Shown here: positions 24,460 through 33,746 of the stretch, in pieces | How the letters are laid out: each line of letters opens with the position of its first letter | Numbering within the stretch: position 1 is the first letter of the stretch | Assembly (NCBI RefSeq): GCF_041893525.1 | Contig: NZ_CP169068.1 | Direction: 5' to 3' (one strand) | DNA length: 64,000 bases | Source of the DNA: Phaeobacter bryozoorum | GTDB lineage: Bacteria; Pseudomonadota; Alphaproteobacteria; Rhodobacterales; Rhodobacteraceae | Position numbers and translations under genes: made by a program | Notes under the pieces: model-generated | What the model was told of the DNA's origin: nothing | The model's input: the letters and a program-made list of their open reading frames with translations, nothing else | Database searches by the model: none

Positions 24460-25806
24460 TTACTGCTGCTCCGGCCCCAGCTTCGACAAGCCTTTCAGAA
24501 TGTCGATGGCATAGGCCAGCTGATAATCCTCTTCGCGACGTTCGGCAGCGGCCTCGGCCTTGGCGCGGTCTTCTTCGATCTGGCGGATTTCATCCTCGGA
24601 AAGGCTGTCATTGTTCAGACGTCCGCGCAGGTCGGCCTCCGAACGGGTCCGGCGTGCTGCGGAGGCCTTCTCGTCCTCCTCCTCGGTATCCGGGGTGCGT
24701 CGGGGCTGTTCCACGACGATATCGGGTGAGACACCCAAGGCCTGAATGGAGCGCCCGGAGGGTGTGTAATAGCGCGCCGTGGTCAAGCGCATTGCACCCT
24801 CCCCTTTCAGCGGCATCACCGTCTGCACAGACCCTTTGCCAAAGGATTTGGTGCCGACCACGATGGCGCGGCGATGGTCCTGAAGGGCACCTGCAACGAT
24901 TTCCGATGCAGACGCCGATCCACCGTTGATCAGCACCACAATCGGTTTGCCGTCCACAAGGTCGCCCGGCGTAGCGTTAAACCGCTCGCCGTCCTCGGGG
25001 TTACGACCGCGGGTCGAGACGATCTCACCGCTGTCGAGGAAGCTGTCGGCCACCTTGATCGCCTGTGTCAGAAGGCCACCGGGGTTGTTGCGCAGGTCCA
25101 GCACGATCCCGTTGACGTTATCCATACCACCGGCTTCTTCGAGCTGTTTTTTCAGCCCGGCTTCCAGGTTCGGCGTGGTCTGATCGTTGAATGTGGTCAG
25201 TCGCAGCACGACAGTGTCGTCTTCGGTCCGCGCCCGCACCGCTGTCAGCTTTATCGTGTCGCGGATGATCGAGACGTCAAACGGCTCCGCCTCGCCTTCG
25301 CGCACAACGGTGATGATGATTTCGGAACCAACCGGCCCCCGCATCAGCTCAACCGCATCGTCCAGCGAAAGGCCAAGAACACTTTCGCCATCCACATGGG
25401 TGATGAAATCACCGGCCTCGATCCCGGCTTCATCCGCCGGTGTTCCATCGATCGGAGAGACAACTTTGACAAAGCCCTCTTCCTGCGTGACCTCGATCCC
25501 GAGACCGCCGAATTCACCACGGGTCTGCACCCGCATCTTGGTGGCATCGTCGGGCGACAGATAGCTGGAATGCGGATCCAGCGAAGCCAGCATTCCGCCA
25601 ATGGCGGCTTCGATCAGCTCGGTCTCATCGACGTCTTCGACATATTGCACGCGGATGCGTTCAAAGATGTCGCCAAAAAGATCCAGCTGTTCATAGACGC
25701 TGGCCTCTCGGCTGCCTTCCTGAGCCAGAAGCGGCTCAGCTACATAGGTGGTGGCAAGGATTCCTGCCAGCGTGCCGCCCACCGCGGCCATCGCAAATTT
25801 TCTCAT
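24460..25806 (-). CDS. ctpA: C-terminal processing peptidase (S41 family)
   Basis: Periplasmic Ser-Lys protease. The 448-residue protein starts with a signal (MRKFAMAAVGGTLAGILATT), followed by a helical region, a PDZ domain at about residues 95-180 (GLGIEVTQEEGFVKVVSPID), and the protease core with VLINGGSASASEIVAGALQD (catalytic Ser) and VGTKSFGKGSVQT (catalytic Lys). The last 80 residues are charged and Glu/Arg-rich, a likely coiled coil. Transcribed after the EnvC-like gene 3 bases upstream and gpmI, a common alphaproteobacterial order. Confidence 0.95.
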   Translation of the reverse strand: MRKFAMAAVGGTLAGILATTYVAEPLLAQEGSREASVYEQLDLFGDIFERIRVQYVEDVDETELIEAAIGGMLASLDPHSSYLSPDDATKMRVQTRGEFGGLGIEVTQEEGFVKVVSPIDGTPADEAGIEAGDFITHVDGESVLGLSLDDAVELMRGPVGSEIIITVVREGEAEPFDVSIIRDTIKLTAVRARTEDDTVVLRLTTFNDQTTPNLEAGLKKQLEEAGGMDNVNGIVLDLRNNPGGLLTQAIKVADSFLDSGEIVSTRGRNPEDGERFNATPGDLVDGKPIVVLINGGSASASEIVAGALQDHRRAIVVGTKSFGKGSVQTVMPLKGEGAMRLTTARYYTPSGRSIQALGVSPDIVVEQPRRTPDTEEEDEKASAARRTRSEADLRGRLNNDSLSEDEIRQIEEDRAKAEAAAERREEDYQLAYAIDILKGLSKLGPEQQ

Positions 25807-25809
25807 GAA

Positions 25810-26994
25810 CTAATTTCCATCCTTGTCGGTGCGGAACCAGGTTTCGGGGTCCACCGGACTGTTGTCCATTCTCACTTCTATATAGAGCGTTTCTGTGCGG
25901 TCAGTTCCAGCCCCTTCACCGCTTAGTGACAAAATGGCACCGATTTCGGGGCTTTTGCCCCCCATCAGGCCAACCGGGGTTCCTGCCGGGATGACCTCGC
26001 CCATGGTGCCGTAAACCTCAGCCAACCCGGAGAGTACAAACAGTGTCTCCGGCTGTGGTTCAAGAATGACCACATTGCCAAGATCCAGAAGCGGCCCCTG
26101 ATAGCGGATCGTTGCCGCCGTGGGAGAGACCACCAGCGCGCGCGGACGTGCCGCAACAAGCCAGCCGGGCCGGGCGATGCCTGCGGCGTCTTTCTCGCCG
26201 TAGCCGCGCAGAACCAGCCCTTCGACCGGGATCGACAACTCACCCCGCAGGGCGCTGATATCAGCGTCAGTCGTTGCAATCTCGCCTTCGGCGATTTCAG
26301 CAAGCCCGCTGGCAAATCCGCTGAGGGTTTCAGTGGATGAAATCAAAATAGCCGTCCGCACCGGGTCCTGGGTAAAGCGGCGCGGCAGGTCGGTCCGGTC
26401 GGCGATAGCGGCAGACAATTGCGCCCTCGCCTCCTGCACACCGTTAAGCCCCTCCTGCAACGTATTCGCCGCGTTCTGCTGCAACAGGCGCAAGGTCTGG
26501 ACCTCCTCAAGGTCGCGACGCAGTGCGGTTGCGCGCGATTGAAGCGCCGGTGTCACCTCTGCCAGTGTCATGGCGGAGCGCGCCGCGCCAAGCGGGCCTG
26601 AGGGGTGCAGCATCAACACCGGCGGCGGCGAGGTTTCAATGGTCTGCAACACGCCGAGAAGATCCGCCACATCGTCCTCGCGTGCCTTCAGCTGGGCCGC
26701 CAGCTGGCCCTCGCGCTGCGCCACACGACGCAGCCCATCGCGCATCGCAGCAAGACCCGCCTCATAGGCACGCACCGTCTCGGTCAGCGCGGCAACCCGG
26801 TCTCGCGCGCTTTCGGCGTCCTGCAAGGCCAGCGTCGCGGCTTCCAGCTGGTTGGCGGCCTGCTGCGCGGCAGCGGCGGGATTATCCGCGGCCGCCGCAG
26901 TCCCGGCCAGGATCGGCAGGACAAGCGACGCCGCCGATATCAGCAGAGCGCGCCGGATTACCGACAGTCCAGTGATGCCAAACGCAGGCCTCAT
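25810..26994 (-). CDS. EnvC-like murein hydrolase activator (degenerate LytM/M23 domain)
   Basis: A 394-residue exported protein: N-terminal signal (about residues 12-36), long coiled coil at about 40-250, and a C-terminal LytM/M23 fold from about 265 (PVEGLVLRGYGEKDAAGI to the end). In active M23 enzymes this region carries HxxxD and HxH zinc ligands; here NVVILEPQPETLFVLSGL has no histidines, so it should be an activator of amidases, like EnvC, rather than a hydrolase. Its start overlaps the gpmI stop by 4 bases and ctpA follows 3 bases downstream. Confidence 0.9.
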   Translation of the reverse strand: MRPAFGITGLSVIRRALLISAASLVLPILAGTAAAADNPAAAAQQAANQLEAATLALQDAESARDRVAALTETVRAYEAGLAAMRDGLRRVAQREGQLAAQLKAREDDVADLLGVLQTIETSPPPVLMLHPSGPLGAARSAMTLAEVTPALQSRATALRRDLEEVQTLRLLQQNAANTLQEGLNGVQEARAQLSAAIADRTDLPRRFTQDPVRTAILISSTETLSGFASGLAEIAEGEIATTDADISALRGELSIPVEGLVLRGYGEKDAAGIARPGWLVAARPRALVVSPTAATIRYQGPLLDLGNVVILEPQPETLFVLSGLAEVYGTMGEVIPAGTPVGLMGGKSPEIGAILSLSGEGAGTDRTETLYIEVRMDNSPVDPETWFRTDKDGN

Positions 26995-28511
26995 ACGAGC
27001 AGGCTCTCTCCAGTCATTTCATCCGGTTTCGCAAGGTCCATCAGCTCCAGCACGGTTGGGGCCAGATCCGCGAGCCGACCGTTGCGCAGCTTTGCGCCTG
27101 TCGGCCCACCAACCAGCGCGACTGGCACAAGATTGGTGGTATGGGCGGTGTGCGGCCCGCCTGTTTCGGGGTCCACCATCACCTCGCAATTGCCGTGATC
27201 GGCGGTGACCAGCATGACGCCGCCCGCCGCCGTCAGCGCGGCCACGACCTTGCCAAGACCCTGATCCACGGCCTCACAGGCCTTGATCGCAGCGTCGAGA
27301 TCACCGGTATGGCCCACCATATCCGGGTTCGCATAATTGGTGACAATCAGGTCATACCCCGCTTCGATAGCCTCGATAAAGCGCTCCGTCACCTCTGGCG
27401 CCGACATCTCCGGCTGCAGATCATAGGTCGCCACCTGCGGCGATTTCGGCATCGCGCGATCTTCGCCGTCCTCGGGATCCTCTTTGCCACCGTTGAGAAA
27501 GAAGGTCACATGCGGGTATTTTTCGGTCTCGGCCAGACGGAACTGGCGCTTGCCCTGTTTTGCCACCCATGCCCCCAGGGTGTTGACGATGGCCCGTTTG
27601 GGAAACACGGTCTGCATATAGCTGTTGTGGCCTTCGGAGTATTCCACCATGCCAAGCAGCGCCGCAAGATCCGGGCGTGCGCCGGTGTCGAAAGAATCAA
27701 AGCCCGGCTCGCCAATCGCACGCAGGATCTCGCGGGCGCGGTCGGCACGGAAATTCAGGCAGAACAGGCCGTCGCCATCTTTCACGCCATCATAGCCCTC
27801 GATCACTGTCGCCTTGATGAACTCGTCGAACTCCTCGCGGGTATAGCTGGCCTCAATAGCAGCCTCCGCTGTCGCTGCCCGGTGCTGGCCCTTGGCATGG
27901 ATCATTGCGTCATAAGCCTGGCTGACCCGCTCCCAGCGATTGTCGCGGTCCATGGCGTAGTAACGGCCTGTCACTGTTGCGATGCGCGCGCCAGCCGCCA
28001 GTTCCGATTGCAGGGCAGCGACGAAACCGGCAGCAGATTTCGGGGCCACGTCGCGGCCATCCGTCATCACATGCAGCCAGACAGGGACGTCGGCATCGCG
28101 GATCGCCTTCACCGCCGCAATGATATGGGTGATATGGCCGTGCACGCCACCGTCCGAAACAAGCCCCATCAGATGGGCCGTGCCGCCGGTCTGCTTCATC
28201 TTCGCAATGAAGGCTTGCAGCGCGTCATTGTCAAAGAATGAGCCATCCTCGATTGCGAGATCAATCTGGCCCAGATCCATCGCCACCACGCGACCTGCAC
28301 CGATATTGGTATGCCCCACCTCGGAGTTCCCCATCTGCCCGGTCGGCAAGCCGACGTCCGGCCCATGCGTGATCAACCGTGCTGTCGGGCATGTCTTCGC
28401 AATCTCGTCCAGCGTCGGCGTCTTGGCCAGATAGGGCGCGTTGGCGGTTCCCGGATCGGCGCTACCCCAGCCATCAAGGATACACAGAACAACAGGTTTG
28501 GGCGTCGACAT
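26991..28511 (-). CDS. gpmI: 2,3-bisphosphoglycerate-independent phosphoglycerate mutase
   Basis: Interconverts 3- and 2-phosphoglycerate using two manganese ions. The 506-residue protein, close to the family length, has CILDGWG near residue 10, the phosphoserine motif GQMGNSEVGHTNIGAGR near 58, the VTDGRDVAPKSA-type motif MTDGRDVAPKSAAG near 152, and YANPDMVGHTGD and TADHGNCEVM toward the C-terminus. It heads the gpmI-envC-ctpA operon, with a 4-base overlap to the EnvC-like gene. Confidence 0.97.
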   Translation of the reverse strand: MSTPKPVVLCILDGWGSADPGTANAPYLAKTPTLDEIAKTCPTARLITHGPDVGLPTGQMGNSEVGHTNIGAGRVVAMDLGQIDLAIEDGSFFDNDALQAFIAKMKQTGGTAHLMGLVSDGGVHGHITHIIAAVKAIRDADVPVWLHVMTDGRDVAPKSAAGFVAALQSELAAGARIATVTGRYYAMDRDNRWERVSQAYDAMIHAKGQHRAATAEAAIEASYTREEFDEFIKATVIEGYDGVKDGDGLFCLNFRADRAREILRAIGEPGFDSFDTGARPDLAALLGMVEYSEGHNSYMQTVFPKRAIVNTLGAWVAKQGKRQFRLAETEKYPHVTFFLNGGKEDPEDGEDRAMPKSPQVATYDLQPEMSAPEVTERFIEAIEAGYDLIVTNYANPDMVGHTGDLDAAIKACEAVDQGLGKVVAALTAAGGVMLVTADHGNCEVMVDPETGGPHTAHTTNLVPVALVGGPTGAKLRNGRLADLAPTVLELMDLAKPDEMTGESLLV

Positions 28512-28619
28512 GGTTTCAGGCTCCGGCTCTGAGTGGCGTTACCGCCTTCTACAGATTTGCCGGGGCTTGGGAAACCGCCGATAGGCCTTTGCAGGGCATC
28601 CGGGCGCCCTTTCCCGCCC

Positions 28620-29702
28620 TTACTTGCAGGATCTGGCGGTATGCCGGACGGGCGCGCAATACTGCCGCTCGATATCGAGCAGGCGCTGTTTGCGCCAAAG
28701 ACCGCCGCCGTAACCGGTCAGCGACCCATCAGCCCCGATCACCCGGTGACAGGGCACCACCAGCGCGATCTGATTGGCACCATTGGCGCGTGCAACAGCG
28801 CGGGTCGCCTCTGGACGTCCGATCTGGCGCGCGATCTCCGAGTAGCTACGCGTCACGCCGGGCGGGATCTGGCGCAGGGCATCCCAGACCTGCTGCATGA
28901 AAGGTGTCCCGTGATAGGCCAGCGGCGTTTCAAACCGGGCGGAGATCCCGGCAAAGAACGCGTCCAGTTCCGCACGGATCTGCTCGCCGGGTGGTGTCGG
29001 ACCAATACCAAGATCGCCCTTCACCGCCTTTTGCAGCTTGTCCAGCTCGCCCTTCAGCGCCTTGCGCTCCACAAATTCCAGCAGGTGCAACTCAGTCCGG
29101 CTGCTGACTGCGATCATGTCGCCGAGCGGTGTCGGGATCCAATCGGCCAGCAAAAGGCCTTCGCGGGTCAGGCTGCCGGGCGCCCTGCCCAGCAACCGGG
29201 CAAAGGCCGCACGAAACGCACTGGGAGAGTCGAATTGCGCATCCAACTGTGCCTCAATGACCTTGCCGCCTTCTGACAGCACGGTGAAGCCTTCGCGAAG
29301 ACGGCGCTGGCGCGCCATCTCAAGAAAGGTCATGCCGAACTGCCGCTTGAAGCTGCGCCTGACCGTCGAGAGATCAAGACCCATGCGGAGGATATCACCC
29401 TCGCTCCAGCGGTGCTCCGGGCGTTGATCCAAGGCGGCCAACAGGCTGGCCACTGCCGGATCGGCCTCTGCCATCGGGCGCAGCGGGTGGCATCGTTTGC
29501 AGGCCCGGAACCCGGCTTCGATACATTCGCCAACGCTGCCGAAGAACTGGCAGTTCTCCCGCTTGGGTTTGCGTGCCGGACAGGTCAGGCGACAGAAGAT
29601 GCCGGTCGTGGCCACGCAGACATAGGCCTGCCCGTCATAGCGGTCATCGCGGTTCAGCAGCGCCTGATAGAGCGCTTCGTGGTCAGGAAGATCAAACAAC
29701 AT
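28620..29702 (-). CDS. ada: Bifunctional Ada: DNA methyl transferase and activator
   Basis: Repairs alkylated DNA and activates its own regulon. The 360-residue protein has three parts: the N-terminal Ada zinc domain with the accepting cysteine (TTGIFCRLTCPARKPKREN, then CIEAGFRACKRCHP), an AraC-type helix-turn-helix in the middle (about residues 90-180), and a C-terminal O6-methylguanine methyltransferase with the acceptor cysteine in VVPCHRVIGADGSLTGYGGG near residue 317. The gene is monocistronic, with 108 bases between it and the gpmI start. Confidence 0.95.
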   Translation of the reverse strand: MLFDLPDHEALYQALLNRDDRYDGQAYVCVATTGIFCRLTCPARKPKRENCQFFGSVGECIEAGFRACKRCHPLRPMAEADPAVASLLAALDQRPEHRWSEGDILRMGLDLSTVRRSFKRQFGMTFLEMARQRRLREGFTVLSEGGKVIEAQLDAQFDSPSAFRAAFARLLGRAPGSLTREGLLLADWIPTPLGDMIAVSSRTELHLLEFVERKALKGELDKLQKAVKGDLGIGPTPPGEQIRAELDAFFAGISARFETPLAYHGTPFMQQVWDALRQIPPGVTRSYSEIARQIGRPEATRAVARANGANQIALVVPCHRVIGADGSLTGYGGGLWRKQRLLDIERQYCAPVRHTARSCK

Positions 29703-29840
29703 GCGCCCTGTTTATCACGCGACCGCAGACCTGCCGCCGATAATCAGGCGTGTATTTTAATACCGCGGGCGTATAGCACCTCAGGGCCTTGACCGGCCGG
29801 ACACATGCCGCCCGGTCAATGGATCAGGCCAGTGTCGGCA

Positions 29841-30842
29841 TCAATCGAGCCCGACGCGGCACCAGACGGCATCATGATCAGACAGCGGGCGACCATTTTG
29901 ATCAACCGAAGACAGCAGCCAACTCTCGGTCGCGCGCATATCGCGGGTGCAGAACCAGTCCAGCTTCATCTGCCGATCAGGATGCGGCGTGATGAGACTG
30001 GGGCGGGTGGTGACACCATCCGGGGTCGCGCTCCAGTCGTAGCCATGGGAACGGGCCAGATCGAACAGCGTCTCGCGCTGCCAGTCGAAATCAGGCGGCA
30101 GGTGATTGCCTGTATTCAGATCACCGCCAATCAGTACCGGCATATCCGGCGCAAATGCGTCGATGGCGCGGAGCAGCCTGTCAAACTGCTGATGCCTATG
30201 GGCTGCGTCGGCGTTGCTCTCCAGATGGGTGGAAACCACGCAGATCGGTCCAGCCTCAGTCGGTAGAACCGCGGCAATCGCCATGCGGCCACCAAGGCGC
30301 GGCTGGTCCGGGTCAGCCGGCACCTCATCCGAGGCGAACCAATGCCCGTGATCATCCAGCCGGATCAGCGTCACCCGTTCCGGCGGGACCGCCGACAGGA
30401 TGGCATTGCCGTGCCAGCCGAACAGATTGAAATCATCGGTGCAAAACGCCTGTTCGGTAGGCCCACCCAGATCCAGCTCGTGAAATTCCACACCAAAGAC
30501 ATAAGCCATGTCGAGTGCGGCAGCCATCTCCTCGGTGGTGTGGCGCTGACCGGTACGCGCCATGCCATGGTCGACCTCTGACAGCAGGACTACCTGCGGC
30601 GCCAGCGGGAGGATGTGGCCGGCGGTATCCTCAGGAAAAAGGCAGCGCTCGACGTTCCAGGCCACAACCGACACCGAGGAGGCCAGCGCTTCCAGATGAC
30701 CCTTACCACCGCCTTGCAAGGCGGCCATCGCCGGCACCTCTGCCATGAGCGCGCGATGCGCCGCTGCAGTGCGCGACGCTGCCTTGATCCGGGCCTGCAT
30801 CTCGGGGGAAACCGGCGGCAGACTGTCCAGAACCTCGGTCAT
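29841..30842 (-). CDS. Endonuclease/exonuclease/phosphatase-family hydrolase
   Basis: A 333-residue EEP-fold protein with VVAWNVERCLFPED near residue 58, LLSEVDHGMARTGQRHT near 86, FGWHGNAILSA, VVSTHLESNADAAHRHQQ near 217, IGGDLNTGN near 245 and the C-terminal PLSDHDAVWCRV, giving the full Asp/Glu/His/Asn catalytic set. The family includes nucleases, sphingomyelinases and phosphodiesterases. Its start overlaps the ugpC stop by 4 bases, so it is the last gene of the ugp operon. By context it may hydrolyse glycerophosphodiesters or phosphorylated compounds like UgpQ, but no signal peptide is present, so it would act in the cytoplasm. Confidence 0.85.
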   Translation of the reverse strand: MTEVLDSLPPVSPEMQARIKAASRTAAAHRALMAEVPAMAALQGGGKGHLEALASSVSVVAWNVERCLFPEDTAGHILPLAPQVVLLSEVDHGMARTGQRHTTEEMAAALDMAYVFGVEFHELDLGGPTEQAFCTDDFNLFGWHGNAILSAVPPERVTLIRLDDHGHWFASDEVPADPDQPRLGGRMAIAAVLPTEAGPICVVSTHLESNADAAHRHQQFDRLLRAIDAFAPDMPVLIGGDLNTGNHLPPDFDWQRETLFDLARSHGYDWSATPDGVTTRPSLITPHPDRQMKLDWFCTRDMRATESWLLSSVDQNGRPLSDHDAVWCRVGLD

Positions 30843-31885
30843 CTGCGTTTGCCGCTTTCTGCGTCAAACAGGCAGATCGCCGCCGGATCCACCGAGATCT
30901 GATGGGGTCCGGGATCAACCGGAATGTCCTTCAGGACGTGGATTGTGAACGGCTGCCCGCCGAGCTGGCCATGCAGCAGGCGATGTGCGCCCAGTTCTTC
31001 GATCAGTTCAACGTTGATCGAAATACCACCTTCGCTGACCAGCTGCACATCCTCGGGGCGGATGCCGAGCTTGACGGCACCTGATGCAGCGCCATCCAGT
31101 GCCCCCATCGCCACACCATCCGGCAGGGTGACCTGACCATCGGAGATCGTGGCATCAACCAGGTTCATCGGTGGCGCGCCCATGAAGGAGGCGACAAAGA
31201 CAGACGCCGGATTGTGATAGATCTCAGACGGGGTGCCAATCTGTTCGATCCGGCCACCGTTCAGGACAATGATGCGATCCGCCATGGTCATCGCCTCAAC
31301 CTGATCGTGGGTCACGTAGATCGAGGTGACGCCCAGACGGCGTTGCAGGGCCTTGATCTCAATCCGCATCTGGTTGCGCAGCTTGGCATCAAGGTTCGAC
31401 AGAGGTTCATCAAACAGGAACAGCGCCGGATCGCGCACGATGGCGCGCCCCATGGCAACCCGCTGGCGCTGACCGCCGGACAGCTGCGAGGGTTTGCGGT
31501 CCAGATATTCCTCAAGGTTCAACATCTTGGCGGCCTCGGCCACCTTCTGCTTGATCTCAGCCTCGGGGGTTTTGCGGTTCTTCAGGCCATAGGCGATGTT
31601 CTTGCGCACCGTCATATGCGGATAGAGCGCGTAGTTCTGGAACACCATCGCGATATCGCGATCCGCCGGATCGACATTGTTGACCACCCGGTCGCCGATT
31701 TCCAGCGTGCCTTCGGTGATATCCTCCAGACCGGCAATCATGCGCAGCAACGTGGATTTGCCGCAGCCCGATGGGCCGACCAGGACAACGAATTCGCCAT
31801 CCTCGATCTTGAAGCTGGAGGAAGTGACGGCCTCGACCCCATTGGGGTAGACCTTGCGTACAGAATTCAGGGAAACCTGAGCCAT
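30839..31885 (-). CDS. ugpC: Glycerol-3-phosphate ABC importer ATPase
   Basis: A 348-residue ATPase of the CUT1 sugar importer class. Walker A GPSGCGKSTLLRM near residue 36, Q-loop QNYALYPHMTV, signature LSGGQRQRVAMGRAIVRD near 135, Walker B FLFDEPLSNLDAKLR, and a C-terminal regulatory TOBE-like extension with LGIRPEDVQL. It powers UgpAE. It is followed by the EEP-fold gene with a 4-base overlap. Confidence 0.94.
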   Translation of the reverse strand: MAQVSLNSVRKVYPNGVEAVTSSSFKIEDGEFVVLVGPSGCGKSTLLRMIAGLEDITEGTLEIGDRVVNNVDPADRDIAMVFQNYALYPHMTVRKNIAYGLKNRKTPEAEIKQKVAEAAKMLNLEEYLDRKPSQLSGGQRQRVAMGRAIVRDPALFLFDEPLSNLDAKLRNQMRIEIKALQRRLGVTSIYVTHDQVEAMTMADRIIVLNGGRIEQIGTPSEIYHNPASVFVASFMGAPPMNLVDATISDGQVTLPDGVAMGALDGAASGAVKLGIRPEDVQLVSEGGISINVELIEELGAHRLLHGQLGGQPFTIHVLKDIPVDPGPHQISVDPAAICLFDAESGKRR

Positions 31886-31897
31886 TATTTGAAGTCC

Positions 31898-32779
31898 TTA
31901 CTTATCGGATTCCGTCAGGCCCTTGACGAACCAGCTTTGGAAGAAAATGACGACTGCCACGGGCGGCAGGATGGCGATCACGGCGAGAAGATTTGCGCGA
32001 CCGAATTCGGGGACATTGGTGCCTTCGAGGGTCTGGGTGATCTGTTTGATCCCCCGCACCAGCGTATACATGTCCTCTTCGGTGGTGATCATGGTGGGCC
32101 AGAGATACTGGTTCCAGCCAAAGACAAACATGATGATGAACATGGCCGCAATCATGGTCCGCGACAGCGGCACCAGAATATCGATGAAGAACTTCACCGG
32201 CCCAGCCCCATCAATGCGCGCAGCCTCGACCAGCTCTTCCGGCACAGACCGGAAAAACTGGCGGAAGAAGAAGGTTGCGGTTGCAGACGCAATCAAGGGG
32301 ATGATCAGACCCTGGTAGGTGTTGAGCATGCCCAGCTGCTGCACCACCTCATAGGACGGCAGAATACGGACCTCCAGCGGCAGCAGCAGCGTGGTGAAGA
32401 TCACCCAGAATGCCAGCGTGGCAAACCGCAGGCGGAAATAGACGATGGCATAGGCCGCCATCATCGCAATCAGGATCTTCCCAAGCGCAAAGCCGATACC
32501 GAGAACAAAGGAGTTGAACAGCATCCGCGTGCCGGTGTTGGCCCCGGAAAAGCCGGAGGCCTCGAACATCGCCTTTTTGAAGTTCTCGTCGAACTGGTCG
32601 CCGATCTTCAGCTGCGGTCCGTATTTGATGATATCCACATCCGGCACGGTTGTGGTCATCACCACCATGATCAGCGGCACCAGCATGAAGAGCGAGCCGA
32701 GGATCAGAACGGTGTGGTCGCCAACGGCCCCCCAGTTGATGGAGCGGCGCGGCGTTTGAACGGGTGTTTGGTCAGCCAT
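31898..32779 (-). CDS. ugpE: Glycerol-3-phosphate ABC importer permease UgpE
   Basis: A 293-residue inner-membrane permease with six helices and the EAA loop EELVEAARIDGAGPVKFFID near residue 195, which docks to UgpC. The N-terminal segment VLILGSLFMLVPLIMVVMTT is the first helix. ATG 32779 (MADQTPVQTPRR) follows GAGGGGG and is chosen over an earlier ATG at 32815 that would lie within the ugpA end region. Good full-length match to UgpE. Confidence 0.94.
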   Translation of the reverse strand: MADQTPVQTPRRSINWGAVGDHTVLILGSLFMLVPLIMVVMTTTVPDVDIIKYGPQLKIGDQFDENFKKAMFEASGFSGANTGTRMLFNSFVLGIGFALGKILIAMMAAYAIVYFRLRFATLAFWVIFTTLLLPLEVRILPSYEVVQQLGMLNTYQGLIIPLIASATATFFFRQFFRSVPEELVEAARIDGAGPVKFFIDILVPLSRTMIAAMFIIMFVFGWNQYLWPTMITTEEDMYTLVRGIKQITQTLEGTNVPEFGRANLLAVIAILPPVAVVIFFQSWFVKGLTESDK

Positions 32780-32789
32780 GTCAGCCCCC

Positions 32790-33671
32790 TCAGGTATAGT
32801 GGATCCGACGGTCAATCAGCCGGAACTGGAAGACCGTAAGCGCGAGGACAAGAACCATCAGGATCACCGACTGTGCCGAGGAACCGCCAAGGTCATTGCC
32901 ACGGAAACCATCGACATAAACCTTGTAAACAAGGGTCATCGGATTGTTGCCCGGCTCGCCCTTCACCAGTGTATCGACAATGCCGAAGGTGTCGAACAGG
33001 GCATAGGTGATATTGATGATCAGGAGGAAGAAGCCCGTCGGCGCAAGCAGCGGGAACGTCACATCCCAGAACCGGCTGGTCGCCGATCCGTTGTCGATCA
33101 GAGCCGCCTCACGTACGGAACGCGGGATGGATTGCAAACCGGACAGGAAGAAGATGAAGTTGACCGGAATCTGTTTCCAGACCGAGACCAGAACCATCGC
33201 GGCTGCGGTATCGTTGAAGTTCACGCCCAGAACAAAGTCCCAGCCAAAGAAACCGGCAAGCCGCGTCAATGGTCCCCAGCTCTGGTCGAACATGATCAGA
33301 CCAATGAAGCCGGCAACCGGCGGGGCGACCGCATAGACCCACATCAGAAGGGTCCTATAGGTGCGTGCGCCGCGCAGGACATTGTCCGCCTTCACCGCCA
33401 GCAACAGTGCAATCGCAAGCGAGAAGAAGGTCACCAAAACCGTAAATACAAGCGTGAAAACCGCAACGCGGCGATATTCACTGTTCCCCATAAGATCGGT
33501 GTAATTTTCCAGACCGACAAAGGTAGAGCCAAACCCGAACGGATCCTGCAGGTAAAAGGACGACTGGATTGCGTGCCAGGCGGGCCAATAGAAGAAAATA
33601 GCGATAATGACGAGCTGCGGCATCAGCAGCAGGATCGGCATCCACTTGGTCGAGAATCCGGCGCGTTTCAC
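32790..33671 (-). CDS. ugpA: Glycerol-3-phosphate ABC importer permease UgpA
   Basis: A 293-residue permease with six helices. It begins MKRAGFSTKWMPILLLMPQL and contains FSFYLQDPFGFGSTFVGLENY-type elements and the coupling-loop region SVREAALIDNGSATSRFWDV near residue 190. It pairs with UgpE 10 bases downstream. A strong hairpin separates it from ugpB. Confidence 0.94.
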   Translation of the reverse strand: MKRAGFSTKWMPILLLMPQLVIIAIFFYWPAWHAIQSSFYLQDPFGFGSTFVGLENYTDLMGNSEYRRVAVFTLVFTVLVTFFSLAIALLLAVKADNVLRGARTYRTLLMWVYAVAPPVAGFIGLIMFDQSWGPLTRLAGFFGWDFVLGVNFNDTAAAMVLVSVWKQIPVNFIFFLSGLQSIPRSVREAALIDNGSATSRFWDVTFPLLAPTGFFLLIINITYALFDTFGIVDTLVKGEPGNNPMTLVYKVYVDGFRGNDLGGSSAQSVILMVLVLALTVFQFRLIDRRIHYT

Positions 33672-33694
33672 GGTGTGCCTCTTCGTTGTAATGC

Positions 33695-33723
33695 GTGACG
33701 GCCGCAGGGGCTGCGGCCGTCAC
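33695..33723 (-). other. Strong intercistronic hairpin between ugpB and ugpA
   Basis: Perfect 13-bp stem GTGACGGCCGCAG / CTGCGGCCGTCAC with a 3-base loop, midway between the ugpB stop and the ugpA start. No T-run follows in the transcribed direction, so it is more likely an mRNA-stabilising or partial-attenuation hairpin that raises the binding-protein level over the permeases than a terminator. Confidence 0.8.
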
Positions 33724-33746
33724 AGGTAAGGGGGAATTCCCCGCGA

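Noticed and set aside
31214..32839. 541-codon plus-strand frame opposite ugpC and ugpE
   Set aside because: His/Asp/Gly-rich antisense frame; the minus-strand ABC genes are unmistakable.
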